Assembly (NCBI GenBank): GCA_016763075.1 | Contig: JAESUM010000065.1 | Location: 1-51,865, forward strand | Direction: 5' to 3' | DNA length: 51,865 bases | From: Pseudomonadales bacterium | GTDB taxonomy: Bacteria > Pseudomonadota > Gammaproteobacteria > Pseudomonadales > JAHRWD01 | Shown: positions 10,880-19,531 of the stretch, piece after piece | Numbering within the stretch: the first letter of the stretch is position 1 | How the letters are laid out: the number at the start of each line of letters is the position of its first letter | Translations under genes and position numbers: made by a program | Notes under the pieces: generated by a model | Database searches by the model: none | Seen by the model: the letters and a program-made list of their open reading frames with translations, nothing else | Told to the model about the DNA's origin: nothing

Positions 10880-12082
10880 ATGACTACGTTACAGACAATA
10901 GAAAATAACTATGACTTCTCTGAAATGCATGATTCTATTCAAACGTATGTCGATAAAAATATATTAAGTGGTGCGTCGTCCGTTGTGTTAAAAAACAACG
11001 AAATTGTTGATGTAAAAATGTGGGGCCAAATGGACATGGAAAATAACAAACCCATGCAAAGCGACACCATCTTTAGGATTTTCTCCAATACAAAAAAAGT
11101 AGTGTCTGTTGCAGCCATGATTATGTATGACAGAGCTGCTTTTAATCTGGATGACCCGCTAGAAAAATATATTCCCGAGTTTGAAAAATTACGTGTTCTA
11201 AAATCTGGCGCAGAAGACCCCACGCAAACCGAAGCCCTCAATAGTGCACCAACAGTCAGACAATTGATGTGCCATAACGCTGGGTTTTCTTACGGAATAT
11301 TTGTTGAATCAGCAGTGGATACTCTCTATTTGGACCAAAATATTTTGGATGCAAATAACACCCTTGAACAAATGGTTAAAAAACTGGGAGAGATTCCTTT
11401 AGCGTCGCAACCGGGCAGCCGCTGGCAATACAGCGTGTCGGTAGATGTATTGGGAAGGTTAGTAGAAATTTGGTCAGGCCTACCGCTGGACCAATTCTTA
11501 CAAGAAAATATTTTCGAACCGTTGTCGATGAAAGACAGCGGGTTTTACGTGCCAAAAGAAAGCCATCATCGGTTGGCAGCCAACTATGTGCCAGTTAACC
11601 CGTTAGACCCAATGGAAGGTGGTTTAACCCTACAGCCCGATCACCCTATAGGCGCAACGACCACCCCTAAAAAGTTATTCTCGGGCGGCGCAGGCTTAGC
11701 TTCAACGCTCGGTGACTACACTAACTTTATACAGATGCTAATTGGCAAGGGAGAATGGCAGGGCAACCGAATTCTAAAACCAGAAACGGTAAAGCTGATG
11801 CACACCAATCAGTTGCCCAAAGGTGTTGGTTTAGTACTACCAAACTGGCCGATGGAGAATACTGGTTTTGGGCTTGGCTTAGCAGTGAAAAGCGCGCCGG
11901 GTGAAGGCGAGCCAGATGCAGCTAAAGGCGAATACCACTGGGGCGGCCTTGCGGGTACTCATTCCTGGGTATCACCAGAAACTGGAATTGCAGGGATTAT
12001 ATTTACCCAACGATTGCCGGGCTTCTTTCATCCTTTTAGTCAGGACTTCAAACGGTTGGTTTATGATGTGCTTGCTGAATAG
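10880..12082 (+). CDS. Serine hydrolase, beta-lactamase-fold (class C/family VIII) esterase
   Basis: 400 residues with the penicillin-binding-protein fold. The nucleophile motif SxxK is S69-N-T-K72, the YxS-type motif is Y184-S-V (in RWQYSVSVDVLG) and WGGLAGT near 353 replaces the KTG box, as in family VIII esterases such as EstB. No signal peptide is visible, so it is probably cytoplasmic and an esterase rather than a beta-lactamase. Placed after the SDR and BVMOs, it fits hydrolysis of the ester or lactone made by them. AAGGAA lies seven bases before ATG 10880. Confidence 0.87.
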   Translation: MTTLQTIENNYDFSEMHDSIQTYVDKNILSGASSVVLKNNEIVDVKMWGQMDMENNKPMQSDTIFRIFSNTKKVVSVAAMIMYDRAAFNLDDPLEKYIPEFEKLRVLKSGAEDPTQTEALNSAPTVRQLMCHNAGFSYGIFVESAVDTLYLDQNILDANNTLEQMVKKLGEIPLASQPGSRWQYSVSVDVLGRLVEIWSGLPLDQFLQENIFEPLSMKDSGFYVPKESHHRLAANYVPVNPLDPMEGGLTLQPDHPIGATTTPKKLFSGGAGLASTLGDYTNFIQMLIGKGEWQGNRILKPETVKLMHTNQLPKGVGLVLPNWPMENTGFGLGLAVKSAPGEGEPDAAKGEYHWGGLAGTHSWVSPETGIAGIIFTQRLPGFFHPFSQDFKRLVYDVLAE

Positions 12083-12133
12083 TTATTTGTTTTTTTGGAT
12101 GTTAACACGGTTGCTGAGAAACAAGATAAAGCG

Positions 12134-12655
12134 ATGGAAATAGAAACAGCGCAAACTCTAATCGAGTTGCTTCAAGCAGTGCTATCGAAGCCAGATAGTA
12201 CTGCGACAGCCGCTTATATCACAATTGGTGGAATGTTCGGCGTTGCCGCAATTACTGCGGTTACGCAATGGTTAGTTACTAAATCTATCATTCGTTCAGA
12301 GCATGCAAGACTCCATACACAGCTTCGTTCTGATTTTGAACTGAATCAATTCGCGAAATGGCAAGATGAAATAGTGACGGTGGTTTCTGAGTTGCTTACA
12401 CATACTGACCTTGAAGTTTGCCCCGCACCGCAGCGTGAAAAGGTGGTGCCCTTAATACTAAAGACACAACTTCTTTTGAATTTGAATGTTCAAGTGCATA
12501 GGAATATCAATAATTTGGTTAATGAGTTGGGGCTCGCTGTAACTAAGTGGGAAGCACGTGGCGTATCTGAAATACTAGGTATACATAGCAGGCTACTGGA
12601 AGCTGCGCGTGAGGCCATTTATTTACCTGGCCGGCAAGCTCATTCACCTCGATGA
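12134..12655 (+). CDS. Hypothetical single-pass membrane protein
   Basis: 173 residues from ATG 12134; an upstream ATG at 12095 would add 13 residues and neither start has a clear ribosome site. One membrane segment lies near residues 25-50 (IGGMFGVAAITAVTQWLV), followed by a helical, Leu/Val/Glu-rich cytoplasmic part that could form a coiled coil. No family recognised. It starts 51 bases after the esterase and may be cotranscribed, though its composition does not tie it to the catabolic cluster. Immediately downstream is a relic of a yoeB 3' end on the other strand. Confidence 0.55.
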   Translation: MEIETAQTLIELLQAVLSKPDSTATAAYITIGGMFGVAAITAVTQWLVTKSIIRSEHARLHTQLRSDFELNQFAKWQDEIVTVVSELLTHTDLEVCPAPQREKVVPLILKTQLLLNLNVQVHRNINNLVNELGLAVTKWEARGVSEILGIHSRLLEAAREAIYLPGRQAHSPR

Positions 12656-12656
12656 G

Positions 12657-12701
12657 TTAGCTATAGGAATACCGAAGTTGAGCGATCAATATTGTATCGT
12701 T
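12657..12701 (-). pseudogene. Relic copy of yoeB 3' end
   Basis: Read on the minus strand these 45 bases encode NDTILIAQLRYSYS plus stop, one residue different from the C-terminus of the intact YoeB at 12781 (NDTILIAQLRYHYS). Only these 14 codons remain. The two stop codons are 124 bases apart, with a short hairpin element between them. Confidence 0.8.
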
Positions 12702-12709
12702 TTATCTCG

Positions 12710-12731
12710 TTCCCACGCTCCCGCGTAGGAA
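12710..12731. repeat. Short palindromic repeat (GTTCCCACGC-type)
   Basis: TTCCCACGC (12710-12718) and GCGTAGGAA (12723-12731) form a hairpin with one mismatch and a 4-base loop. The wording resembles a palindromic repeat common in gammaproteobacterial intergenic DNA. It lies between the yoeB relic and intact yoeB and may have arrived with the rearrangement there. Confidence 0.5.
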
Positions 12732-12780
12732 TGCATACTAACTATTATCCATTAATATGCGGCTTATGCTGAGGTTGTTA

Positions 12781-13038
12781 TCAACTGTAGTGATATCGAA
12801 GCTGAGCGATCAATATCGTATCATTTTGAAATTTATAAACGATACGGTGCTCATCATTAATCCGACGAGACCAATAGCCAGCAAGCCCATGCTTTAGTGG
12901 CTCCGGCTTGCCGATGCCTTGGTAGGGCGAGCGGTTAATATCTTTGATGAGGGTATTGATTCTTTTTAGCGTTTTTTTATCGGTATGTTGCCAGTAAAGG
13001 TAATGCTCCCAGGCGATCGAAGAGAACGTTACCTTCAT
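12781..13038 (-). CDS. yoeB: YoeB toxin, ribosome-dependent mRNA endonuclease
   Basis: 85 residues, the usual YoeB length. YLYWQHTDKKTLKRINTLI, GKPEPLKH, GYWSRRINDEHRIVYKF and the final RYHYS all match the family; E and R of the SRRI-EHR region and the C-terminal His-Tyr form the RNase site. YoeB cleaves mRNA in the ribosomal A site when not bound by YefM. Its ATG overlaps the antitoxin stop by four bases, the standard translational coupling for this pair. Confidence 0.95.
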   Translation of the reverse strand: MKVTFSSIAWEHYLYWQHTDKKTLKRINTLIKDINRSPYQGIGKPEPLKHGLAGYWSRRINDEHRIVYKFQNDTILIAQLRYHYS

Positions 13039-13286
13039 TCAATAAGTTCTCTTTGGGTGCCTTTACCTGCCTCCAGCTCAGCAATGGACTCGAGTAATTG
13101 CCCGGCGTTAGCCGGTGAGCGAAGCAGGTACGTGGTTTCCTCCATTGCCTGATAATCCTCGAGGGACATCATGACTACTGGGCTTTCGCTTTTGCGGGTG
13201 ATGATGATAGGTGCGTGGTCTTCGCAAACCTTCGCCATTGTACGGGCAAGGTTTGCGCGAGCGGCGGTGTAACTAATGGCATCCAT
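13035..13286 (-). CDS. yefM: YefM antitoxin
   Basis: 83 residues from ATG 13286; a TTG twelve bases further up is open but GGAG sits correctly for 13286, and E. coli YefM is the same size. The N-terminal Phd/YefM DNA-binding fold (MDAISYTAARANLARTM, then ITRKSESPVVMMSLEDYQAMEET) is followed by an acidic C-terminal tail that would neutralise YoeB. It should repress its own promoter just upstream, with YoeB as corepressor. The pair is a self-contained module between unrelated genes. Confidence 0.93.
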   Translation of the reverse strand: MDAISYTAARANLARTMAKVCEDHAPIIITRKSESPVVMMSLEDYQAMEETTYLLRSPANAGQLLESIAELEAGKGTQRELIE

Positions 13287-13475
13287 GGAAGGCTCCAAAG
13301 TAGGCGTGTACGGTTATACGTACAGGCATCCTAGGTGGCCCCAGCGTTTAGGTCAAGTTGATTTCAGCATCCGTTGCATGGGCTGCGGATTTTTGGGTCA
13401 TTGGATTTTGCGAATGCAGCACATGATGTATTAAGATATTACGGCTCCTCTACTTATGCCTGCAAGGAGTACGTT

Positions 13476-14000
13476 CTATTTATCCCAAACCGATGGTTTT
13501 ACCGCCTTTGGTTCTTCAGCAGCTTGATCGCTTTCGTTTGAGGGTTTTCGGTATTTGATCTGAACGCCCTTCAAAAAATTACGTAATATTTGATCTTTAC
13601 ATTCACGGTAGTGGCTGTTGGTTGGCTTTCTAAAAAATGAACTCAGTTCATGTTCGCTCATTACAAAATCGGCGGATTCTAGAATCTCTAGTATTTCGTT
13701 TGATTTTAAGTTGAGTGCAATTTTTAGTTTCTTGAAGACAATATTATTGGAAAGTCGTTTCTCTGGCTTGGGTTGATCACCTTCCTTTTTTCCACGCCGA
13801 CTAATAATAAAGCCATTTAAAAATGTCGCCATTTCTACGTCGTGGAATTTTTTAAAATCAGTATCTTCTTCTTTTTTTAACCAGTTACTAATTTCTGCAC
13901 GGGTGACTTGTTTTTCAGCGAGCCGAAAAATAGCAATCATTTTGGTATCGCTAAAGTCAAAGGCGTAGCGAAGTCGGCGTAGAATATCGTTGTTAGTCAA
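13476..14000 (-). CDS. DUF1456 (YehS) family protein
   Basis: 174 residues with two repeats of the DUF1456 domain: the first starts at ILRRLRYAFDFSDTKMI and the second at NNIVFKKLKIALNLKSNEI, each ending with an F-L-x-G motif (FLNGFI, FLKGVQ). The same arrangement is seen in E. coli YehS. Function is unknown; the fold is helical and probably binds nucleic acid or protein. A basic/Pro C-terminal tail from about residue 155 is extra. The cvfB-type gene lies upstream on the same strand, 63 bases away. Confidence 0.88.
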   Translation of the reverse strand: MTNNDILRRLRYAFDFSDTKMIAIFRLAEKQVTRAEISNWLKKEEDTDFKKFHDVEMATFLNGFIISRRGKKEGDQPKPEKRLSNNIVFKKLKIALNLKSNEILEILESADFVMSEHELSSFFRKPTNSHYRECKDQILRNFLKGVQIKYRKPSNESDQAAEEPKAVKPSVWDK

Positions 14001-14063
14001 GTCAAGCTCCGTGTAGGAAGTGGTGTTCTATTTTGTAGCGTGTAAAAAATTGGGTTGTAGCTG

Positions 14064-14912
14064 TTACGTTTCTATTTCTGTTTCTATTAAATAGATGCCG
14101 TCGGCCTCAATGCGAATCAAGCGGTTTTTATAAAGACCACCGATAGATTTTTTAAAGGCCTTTTTACTCATGCCAAGCTGATCGGCTATTAATTTAGGAT
14201 CAGATCTATCATTTAACGGCGAGTAGCCTTTGTTGTATTTCAAGTGGTTGAGAATGGCTTTGGTATATTTGTCGCGGGTTTCTCTACCACCTTGAAGTGA
14301 AAGATCTAGCCTTCCGTCGGGTCGAACATATTTAACAAAGCCATCAATCTGTTGGCCAAAACTTAGCCGTTGGTGTACGTCGTTTTTGTAGAGCAGGCCC
14401 CAATGGCTATTGTTCACAATAGCTTTGTAGCCAAGCTCGGTACTGTTCGCAATAATCAGTTTTACCGGTTGTTGCGCCTTGAAGGTATGTGGTTGGTCGT
14501 CATCAATAAAGTTGTCTACTTTCGAGGATGCGGCAATTCGGCCATCGAGCCGGTCCAAATATAAATACACCAAATATTCACGGCCCTCTTCCATGGGGCG
14601 GTGCTGCTCGGCAAAAGGTACAAAGAGGTCTTTGTCTAAGCCCCAATCTAAAAATGCGCCAACTTGGTTGGTGTCTATCGCGGTTAAGTAGGCGAATTCA
14701 CCTACGACAGCTTTGGGTGTTTGGGTGGTAGCGATCGGTCTGTCTTCTGAATCGAGGTACAAAAATACGTCTACGCTGTCGCCTTCTTTTAAGTTTTCTG
14801 GCGCTAGCTTGCGTGGCAGCAGTACTTCGCCAAGGTTCTGGGCGTCCAAATAGAAGCCGAAATCCAGCTCCGTTACGACCTCTAACAGGTGGCGTGTTCC
14901 AATGTTGATCAT
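14064..14912 (-). CDS. CvfB-type S1 RNA-binding protein
   Basis: About 282 residues from ATG 14912, where family members begin (MINIGTRHLLEVVTELDFGFYLDA); an in-frame ATG at 14996 would add a basic, repeat-like leader with no family counterpart. Three S1-type OB folds (about 1-60, 65-130, 145-210) precede a winged-helix end (YSPLNDRSDPKLIADQLGMSKKAFKKSIGGLYK). CvfB/YitL proteins bind RNA and affect virulence and gene expression in Firmicutes; the role in proteobacteria is unknown. Coordinates of the start are the only doubt. Confidence 0.85.
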   Translation of the reverse strand: MINIGTRHLLEVVTELDFGFYLDAQNLGEVLLPRKLAPENLKEGDSVDVFLYLDSEDRPIATTQTPKAVVGEFAYLTAIDTNQVGAFLDWGLDKDLFVPFAEQHRPMEEGREYLVYLYLDRLDGRIAASSKVDNFIDDDQPHTFKAQQPVKLIIANSTELGYKAIVNNSHWGLLYKNDVHQRLSFGQQIDGFVKYVRPDGRLDLSLQGGRETRDKYTKAILNHLKYNKGYSPLNDRSDPKLIADQLGMSKKAFKKSIGGLYKNRLIRIEADGIYLIETEIET

Positions 14913-15169
14913 ATCGTTGTCTCGTCGGCGAGCGCTCGCCCGCGTTTGGCGGTTGTCGCTCGTAGGGCGTTGTTGGCTTGTTTTAACAACCGTCATATTG
15001 AGTAAAGTCTAAATACGCGATTGCAACCGGTCGGCATTATACCGATCAATTACATCTTATATTACTCATCGGTGTAATTAGCGGCTAGAGTGCGTAAACA
15101 GACGGTTATTCAGAGCACACTTTAAGAGTGAGATTGCGTTTATCCGCAGTAAAAATGGGTTACTTTGTC

Positions 15170-15883
15170 TTAGTCTTGCCGGTGAATACTGCCGGCTTCA
15201 GCCGCGCTGAGTTCACGGTACTGGCCAAGCTCAAGATCGCCGAGTTGTAAATTACCCACTCCATAGCGGTGTAATACCAGCACCTTGTTTTGGAAGCGGC
15301 CAAACATGCGTTTAACTTGATGGTAGCGGCCATCGGTGATACTTAGCTCTACCATGCGCTCACTCAGTACGCGTAACTGTGCCGGCGCTGTGGTGATCTG
15401 TTCATATTCAAAGTAGATGCCCTGTGCGAATAGCTCGGCATATTCCGCAGTAACAGGGTTCTCTAATTCTACCAAATAGTGCTTTTGGATGTGGTTTTCA
15501 GGTAGTGATAAATTGCGAGACCAACAGCCGTCGTTGGTTAATAGTATTAAACCGGTGGTGTTGTAGTCGAGCCTTCCGGCTATGTGCAGCTCGTTACGAA
15601 AGGGTGCGTCTATGATATCCAACACCGTTTTATGCTGTGGGTCGGTGGTTGCACTAACCACCCCAGCGGGTTTGTTTAGCATCAAATAGCGGGGTTGGTT
15701 GTTCTGAATAGACACGCCATCAACGCTGATTTGGCTGAATTGATGAACGATTTTCTGAATATCACTCACCGCAACGCCATCAACCTCTATTCGGCTTTGG
15801 GCTAATAATAGCCGAACATCACGGCGACTAAACGACGTGTGCTGACTAATGAAGCGGTCAAGGCGTGTACGAGCAGATATCAA
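15170..15883 (-). CDS. rsuA: 16S rRNA pseudouridine synthase, RsuA family
   Basis: 237 residues if translation starts at TTG 15883, just before the S4 domain (TRLDRFISQHTSFSRRDVR); the frame stays open to 15982 but the extra 33 residues match nothing in the family, and GGAA precedes this TTG. The S4 RNA-binding domain is followed by MLNKPAGVVSAT and the catalytic block GRLDYNTTGLILLTNDG with its Asp nucleophile. RsuA makes pseudouridine at position 516 of 16S rRNA. The related RluE/RluF group is possible, but size and motif order favour RsuA. Confidence 0.88.
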   Translation of the reverse strand: MISARTRLDRFISQHTSFSRRDVRLLLAQSRIEVDGVAVSDIQKIVHQFSQISVDGVSIQNNQPRYLMLNKPAGVVSATTDPQHKTVLDIIDAPFRNELHIAGRLDYNTTGLILLTNDGCWSRNLSLPENHIQKHYLVELENPVTAEYAELFAQGIYFEYEQITTAPAQLRVLSERMVELSITDGRYHQVKRMFGRFQNKVLVLHRYGVGNLQLGDLELGQYRELSAAEAGSIHRQD

Positions 15884-16185
15884 TTGAGTTCCGGTATAGT
15901 GGTTTACTGGTTGCGTTGAGAGTAGGGGGTTGAGAGTAAGCGCGAGACACGACAAATTACATCTGTGAACCGCGCAGATCATAATTGTTTTAGCAGTATC
16001 AGACCATCGATACAGGCTAGGCTAGGCTCTTCGCGCTGATATTTTGAACGAGTATAGGTTCTGTCGTTATGTCCAAAGCCTCACGAATAAACCTTCGGGC
16101 AACTAATTTTTAATAAACGGTTGAACTCGATCAGTACTGCGCTACATTTCACAATGACAACATTTAACCGTATAGGAATATTTTC

Positions 16186-17199
16186 TTGAACCCAGCACTC
16201 CATTGCTCTTCCTTTTATAGTCGGCATTTTTCAATTCGAAGGTGGCTATCGGCGCTGCTGTGCAGCCTGAGCATTGGCATCACCAGTTCGTCTTTCGCAG
16301 CAGTTGGCCTTAATACCCGTGATGACAACCCCATGTTGCAGAAAATATACCTGCCAACATTGAGCGCATCAGACAATCCCGGCTGGCAGTTTTCTCATCT
16401 TGCCGTGGCTACTAATACTTATCAAAAAGAAATTGAGACATCAGAGTTTTTGATAATGGACGTTGAGTTATACCGGTACGAATTCTCGCTGGGGTATCAG
16501 TGGGATGATTGGCGTGTAACGGCTAAAACACCCATTATATCGTTTCAGTCTGGCGCGTTAGATAGCGTGATTGATCAATTTCACGACCTGTTTCAATTAC
16601 CCGAAGGAGGTAGGCGACTAACCGCCAACGATAAAATAAACTTGGTTTATATGCGTAATGGTTTAGTGGTTTTTTCGCAAGATTTTCGTGATAGCGGTTT
16701 AGGTGATATTGCAGTTTCGTTGACGCGCCACATATCTCAGCAGAATAATATAACCAGCGAAATATCTATTGGTGTTGAAATTCCAACCGGTAATCGAGCT
16801 GTTTTTGGCGGTGGCGGTGGAATAGATTACGCATTATGGCTTACCCACATTAGAGAGCTAAACCCGTCGGTAATGGTCTATGGTTTGTTTGGTTTAAGTT
16901 ACTTGGATACCAATGAATTTGTTGAACAATTCCAGACTAAAAGCGTATCGTTTTCTCAAGTGGGCATTGAATATAGTTTTACCCACAGCATAATATTTAT
17001 TTTACAACTCGATATGCATAGCGCAATTATTAAAGACAGTGCGCTTAATGCCTTTGGTAGTTCGCTGCAAATGCAAGGTGGTTTTAAATTAAAAAGTTGG
17101 CTTAAACATTATGACGTTGATTTTTTTGTGGCCGAAGATATTAAAGTAGGCTCATCCCCAGATGTTGCTTTTGGAATGCGGTTTGTGAAAAAACATTAG
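16186..17199 (+). CDS. DUF3187 outer-membrane beta-barrel protein
   Basis: 337 residues starting at TTG 16186 behind TAGGAAT. A signal peptide spans about 1-38 (LSALLCSLSIGITSSSFA). The mature part begins with GLNTRDDNPMLQKIYLPTL and shows alternating amphipathic strands (ELYRYEFSLGYQWDDWRVTAKTPI, then GLGDIAVSLTRHI) typical of the DUF3187 family, ending in RFVKKH. Such proteins are predicted outer-membrane barrels of unknown function. Its stop is five bases from the convergent LysR stop. Confidence 0.82.
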   Translation: MNPALHCSSFYSRHFSIRRWLSALLCSLSIGITSSSFAAVGLNTRDDNPMLQKIYLPTLSASDNPGWQFSHLAVATNTYQKEIETSEFLIMDVELYRYEFSLGYQWDDWRVTAKTPIISFQSGALDSVIDQFHDLFQLPEGGRRLTANDKINLVYMRNGLVVFSQDFRDSGLGDIAVSLTRHISQQNNITSEISIGVEIPTGNRAVFGGGGGIDYALWLTHIRELNPSVMVYGLFGLSYLDTNEFVEQFQTKSVSFSQVGIEYSFTHSIIFILQLDMHSAIIKDSALNAFGSSLQMQGGFKLKSWLKHYDVDFFVAEDIKVGSSPDVAFGMRFVKKH

Positions 17200-17204
17200 G
17201 AAAT

Positions 17205-18122
17205 TCAAGAACAAGATTTATCAAAAAAATGTTTCACCAATTGATAAAACCGAGTTACGTGAATCGGCTTTTCCGCGCTGAAGCGGTGAACCATGTAAAA
17301 CGGCCAGAGCCTACCTTGGTGAGTAGGCAATATTTGAACCATCTGTCCGGAGTCTAAGTGCGGCTGCACGGCAAATTTTGGAAGCAAAGCAATACCCATT
17401 TCGTGCAGTACCATTTCTACAGCGGTGGTCAGCGTATTGGTATACGCTTTAAAATCTATATTCAGCTTTATTTCTTCAGACAATAAATTATTTCGATACA
17501 GGCTTACGGTGTTTTGTTGCCAAGGCGCAGAGATCCACCTGCGCTGTGGTAAATCTTCAATCGTTTTTATATCACCTAATTTGCTAGCCACCGCTGAGCT
17601 TGCGCAAATGATCTCGCCGACGGTGCCAATAGGCAGGGCGCGGTAATTGCTGTCTTTTAGTTCCCCAAACGACAACGCCACATCAAGCTGTTCGTCGATT
17701 AAATCCTTTACCTCATCTGATACCAGTATTTTTGGTTCGATATCTGGAAACTCAATGCACAGTTGGTTAAGAGCGGGTATGACAATTTGTCGTTCGCATG
17801 AGTGCGCAATGGTGATAGCAAACACACCGGATGGTTTTTCTAAGCCGCTGTTTATTTCTTCGAAGGCCAGCTGTACTTGGTCTTGTAATAGCTCGCAGCG
17901 CGCTAGCAATTTTTGGCCAACAGCGGTTAACGACATGCCGCGGGTATGACGCGACAACAGTTGTTGGCCTATTTGGGCCTCCAGGCGTTTAACTTGTTGG
18001 CTCACAGCAGATTTACTCATGCCGAGCTTTTGCGCAGCTTGCGTGAATGAGCTTTGTTGTGCGACTTCGGCAAACACCAGCAGGCTAGGTAGCAGCTTTA
18101 TATTGTTCATATTATTAAACAA
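17205..18122 (-). CDS. LysR family transcriptional regulator
   Basis: 305 residues. The N-terminal winged helix-turn-helix (LLVFAEVAQQSSFTQAAQKLGMSKSAVSQQVKRLEAQIG, about 11-49) is diagnostic; the rest is the substrate-binding-like sensor domain, with ISAPWQQNT and MVLHEMGIALLPKFAV. It is divergent to the DUF1330 gene at 18199 across 76 bases, so it probably controls that gene and itself from the shared region. The ligand is unknown; the single-cysteine-poor, AaeR/DsdC-like effector domain gives no clue. Confidence 0.92.
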   Translation of the reverse strand: MFNNMNNIKLLPSLLVFAEVAQQSSFTQAAQKLGMSKSAVSQQVKRLEAQIGQQLLSRHTRGMSLTAVGQKLLARCELLQDQVQLAFEEINSGLEKPSGVFAITIAHSCERQIVIPALNQLCIEFPDIEPKILVSDEVKDLIDEQLDVALSFGELKDSNYRALPIGTVGEIICASSAVASKLGDIKTIEDLPQRRWISAPWQQNTVSLYRNNLLSEEIKLNIDFKAYTNTLTTAVEMVLHEMGIALLPKFAVQPHLDSGQMVQILPTHQGRLWPFYMVHRFSAEKPIHVTRFYQLVKHFFDKSCS

Positions 18123-18198
18123 AGAGTTAAATAGTTGCCTATTGTAACGATTTGGCGGTCAATTTACGCTACACAGCCTTACAAAAACGGAGAAACGC

Positions 18199-18477
18199 AT
18201 GACCGCACTTATTATTGTTGACCTAATCCCAATCGATAAAGACCAGATGGCTACATACAGCGCCTTGGCGGCAGAAACGTTAATACCTTTTGGCGGTGAG
18301 TTTATTGCCAAAGGCCCCATTAGTTCATTACACGGCGACAGCCACTTTGCGATGAAGGTAGTGATTCAATTTCCGGGCCGGGAAAACGCCGAGCAGTGGT
18401 ATGCATCCAAGGCGTATCAAGAAGTTATCCCGATTAGAGACAAAGGCATGGAAAGCCAATTTCACTTGGTGGGCTGA
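18199..18477 (+). CDS. DUF1330 family protein
   Basis: 92 residues, the usual size. ALIIVDLIPIDKDQMATYSALA, FIAKGPISSLHG and the NAEQWYASKAYQEVIPIRDKGM block match DUF1330, a dimeric ferredoxin-like alpha+beta fold related to the antibiotic-biosynthesis monooxygenases. Function is unknown. It is divergent from a LysR gene, which is a frequent setting for this family, and has GGAGAAACGC before ATG 18199. Confidence 0.88.
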   Translation: MTALIIVDLIPIDKDQMATYSALAAETLIPFGGEFIAKGPISSLHGDSHFAMKVVIQFPGRENAEQWYASKAYQEVIPIRDKGMESQFHLVG

Positions 18478-18611
18478 GTTGGTGGGCTGAGGTGGCGGGT
18501 TTGCTGGGCGCAGACAGCTTAACCCTGACCTTAAACCTCAGCCGAACTGTTTTCCACTTATGATTAACGGCTGTTTTACAGATCATGCTTTTTTCAGGCG
18601 TGACCAATACA

Positions 18612-19016
18612 TCAACCCAAATAAACGATAACTACTGACATCAGCAATATACTCAGTACTCGATAACCCGACTGAATTAACAACAGCTTTACACCCCAGC
18701 CGCAAAATAAGTTGTCGGATAGTAACGCTGGGAACACCACCAGTATTCCTAACGTAAGCCCTAGCGTAATGGCGTCATAAAGCTGCTCCACGCCTACCAG
18801 CGAAAAGACTACTGATACACCAACAGCCGTGAGCAAACTGGCAATCACGCTGCCGACCATGGGTAATGTGGGTGTGCCGATGGTCTCGGGTGTTTTATTG
18901 ATAGATGCCATCCACTGCTTTTGAAATAGCAGCGGCGAATACCAAAGCCCGCCCAGCACCATGCCTGCACAAGTAGCCGCTATCACGGCGATTAAATTTA
19001 GACCTAAAAATTCCAT
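18612..19016 (-). CDS. DUF1761 membrane protein
   Basis: 134 residues with four hydrophobic helices (about 5-26, 52-73, 83-104 and 112-132). The start MEFLGLNLIAVIAATCAGMVLGGLWYSPLLF is characteristic of DUF1761, a family with no known role. AAGGAAC precedes its ATG. It lies 87 bases after the SRPBCC gene on the same strand, and ArsR-SRPBCC-DUF1761 order suggests one regulated unit. Confidence 0.85.
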   Translation of the reverse strand: MEFLGLNLIAVIAATCAGMVLGGLWYSPLLFQKQWMASINKTPETIGTPTLPMVGSVIASLLTAVGVSVVFSLVGVEQLYDAITLGLTLGILVVFPALLSDNLFCGWGVKLLLIQSGYRVLSILLMSVVIVYLG

Positions 19017-19091
19017 GGCGTTGGTTCCTTTTTATTGTGGATACTTTAAAAATTACGTTCAAATAAGCCGCGTATGGGTTCGGTAATTTAG

Positions 19092-19120
19092 CTCATCAAC
19101 TCATCAACTCATCAACTCAT
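19092..19120. repeat. 8-bp tandem repeat at 3' end of SRPBCC gene
   Basis: CTCATCAA occurs 3.6 times in tandem. It covers the last codons and stop of the SRPBCC gene. Reading the minus strand, N-E-L-M-S-stop results whether one or several units are present, because the sequence after the repeat also gives AGC-TAA, so copy-number change would not alter the protein. Confidence 0.85.
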
Positions 19121-19529
19121 TCAAACAATCGATAATTCTACCCCATCCGCCTTCGTGATCTGCGCGGCGCTCTTCATCGATAAATCGAACATGGTTGAGT
19201 TTAATTTCGGTGCGGTTATTTTTAAGTTCTTTAAAGTTCAGGGTAACGATGCTGTTATCGATCGACGCGGGAGATTCCCATGTGAATACCAATTTTCCTG
19301 GGCGGTCGATCTCCAGATAGTTGCCGCAGTGGGGAACGGTGTTGTCACCCACCTGCATCAATATTTCAAATCGTCCATTTACCACAGGGTCGTTGGTGGT
19401 GGGGGATAACTGCATTTTAGGGGAGGGACGCATAAAATGCGCGAGCATTTGCGGGTCTAGCCAGGCATCGAATACTTTTCCAATTGGCGCGTTGATCTCT
19501 TTCGTAAGGTTTACGGATAGCTCGGTCAT
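19104..19529 (-). CDS. SRPBCC/AHSA1-type domain protein
   Basis: 141 residues. VNLTKEINAPIGKVFDAWLDPQMLAHFMRP at the start, GRFEILMQVGDN, PGKLVFTWESP and the closing HEGGWGRIIDCL are those of the Aha1/START-like fold, which binds hydrophobic ligands in a central cavity. It starts two bases after the ArsR stop, so the two are translated from one message. ArsR-SRPBCC pairs are widespread; the regulator may sense the same ligand, but no ligand is known. Confidence 0.9.
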   Translation of the reverse strand: MTELSVNLTKEINAPIGKVFDAWLDPQMLAHFMRPSPKMQLSPTTNDPVVNGRFEILMQVGDNTVPHCGNYLEIDRPGKLVFTWESPASIDNSIVTLNFKELKNNRTEIKLNHVRFIDEERRADHEGGWGRIIDCLNELMS

Positions 19530-19531
19530 GA

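Noticed and set aside
12095-12780. Possible integron cassette structure around yefM-yoeB
   Set aside because: I see no attC-like sites with the required core sequences; the repeat here is a simple short palindrome.
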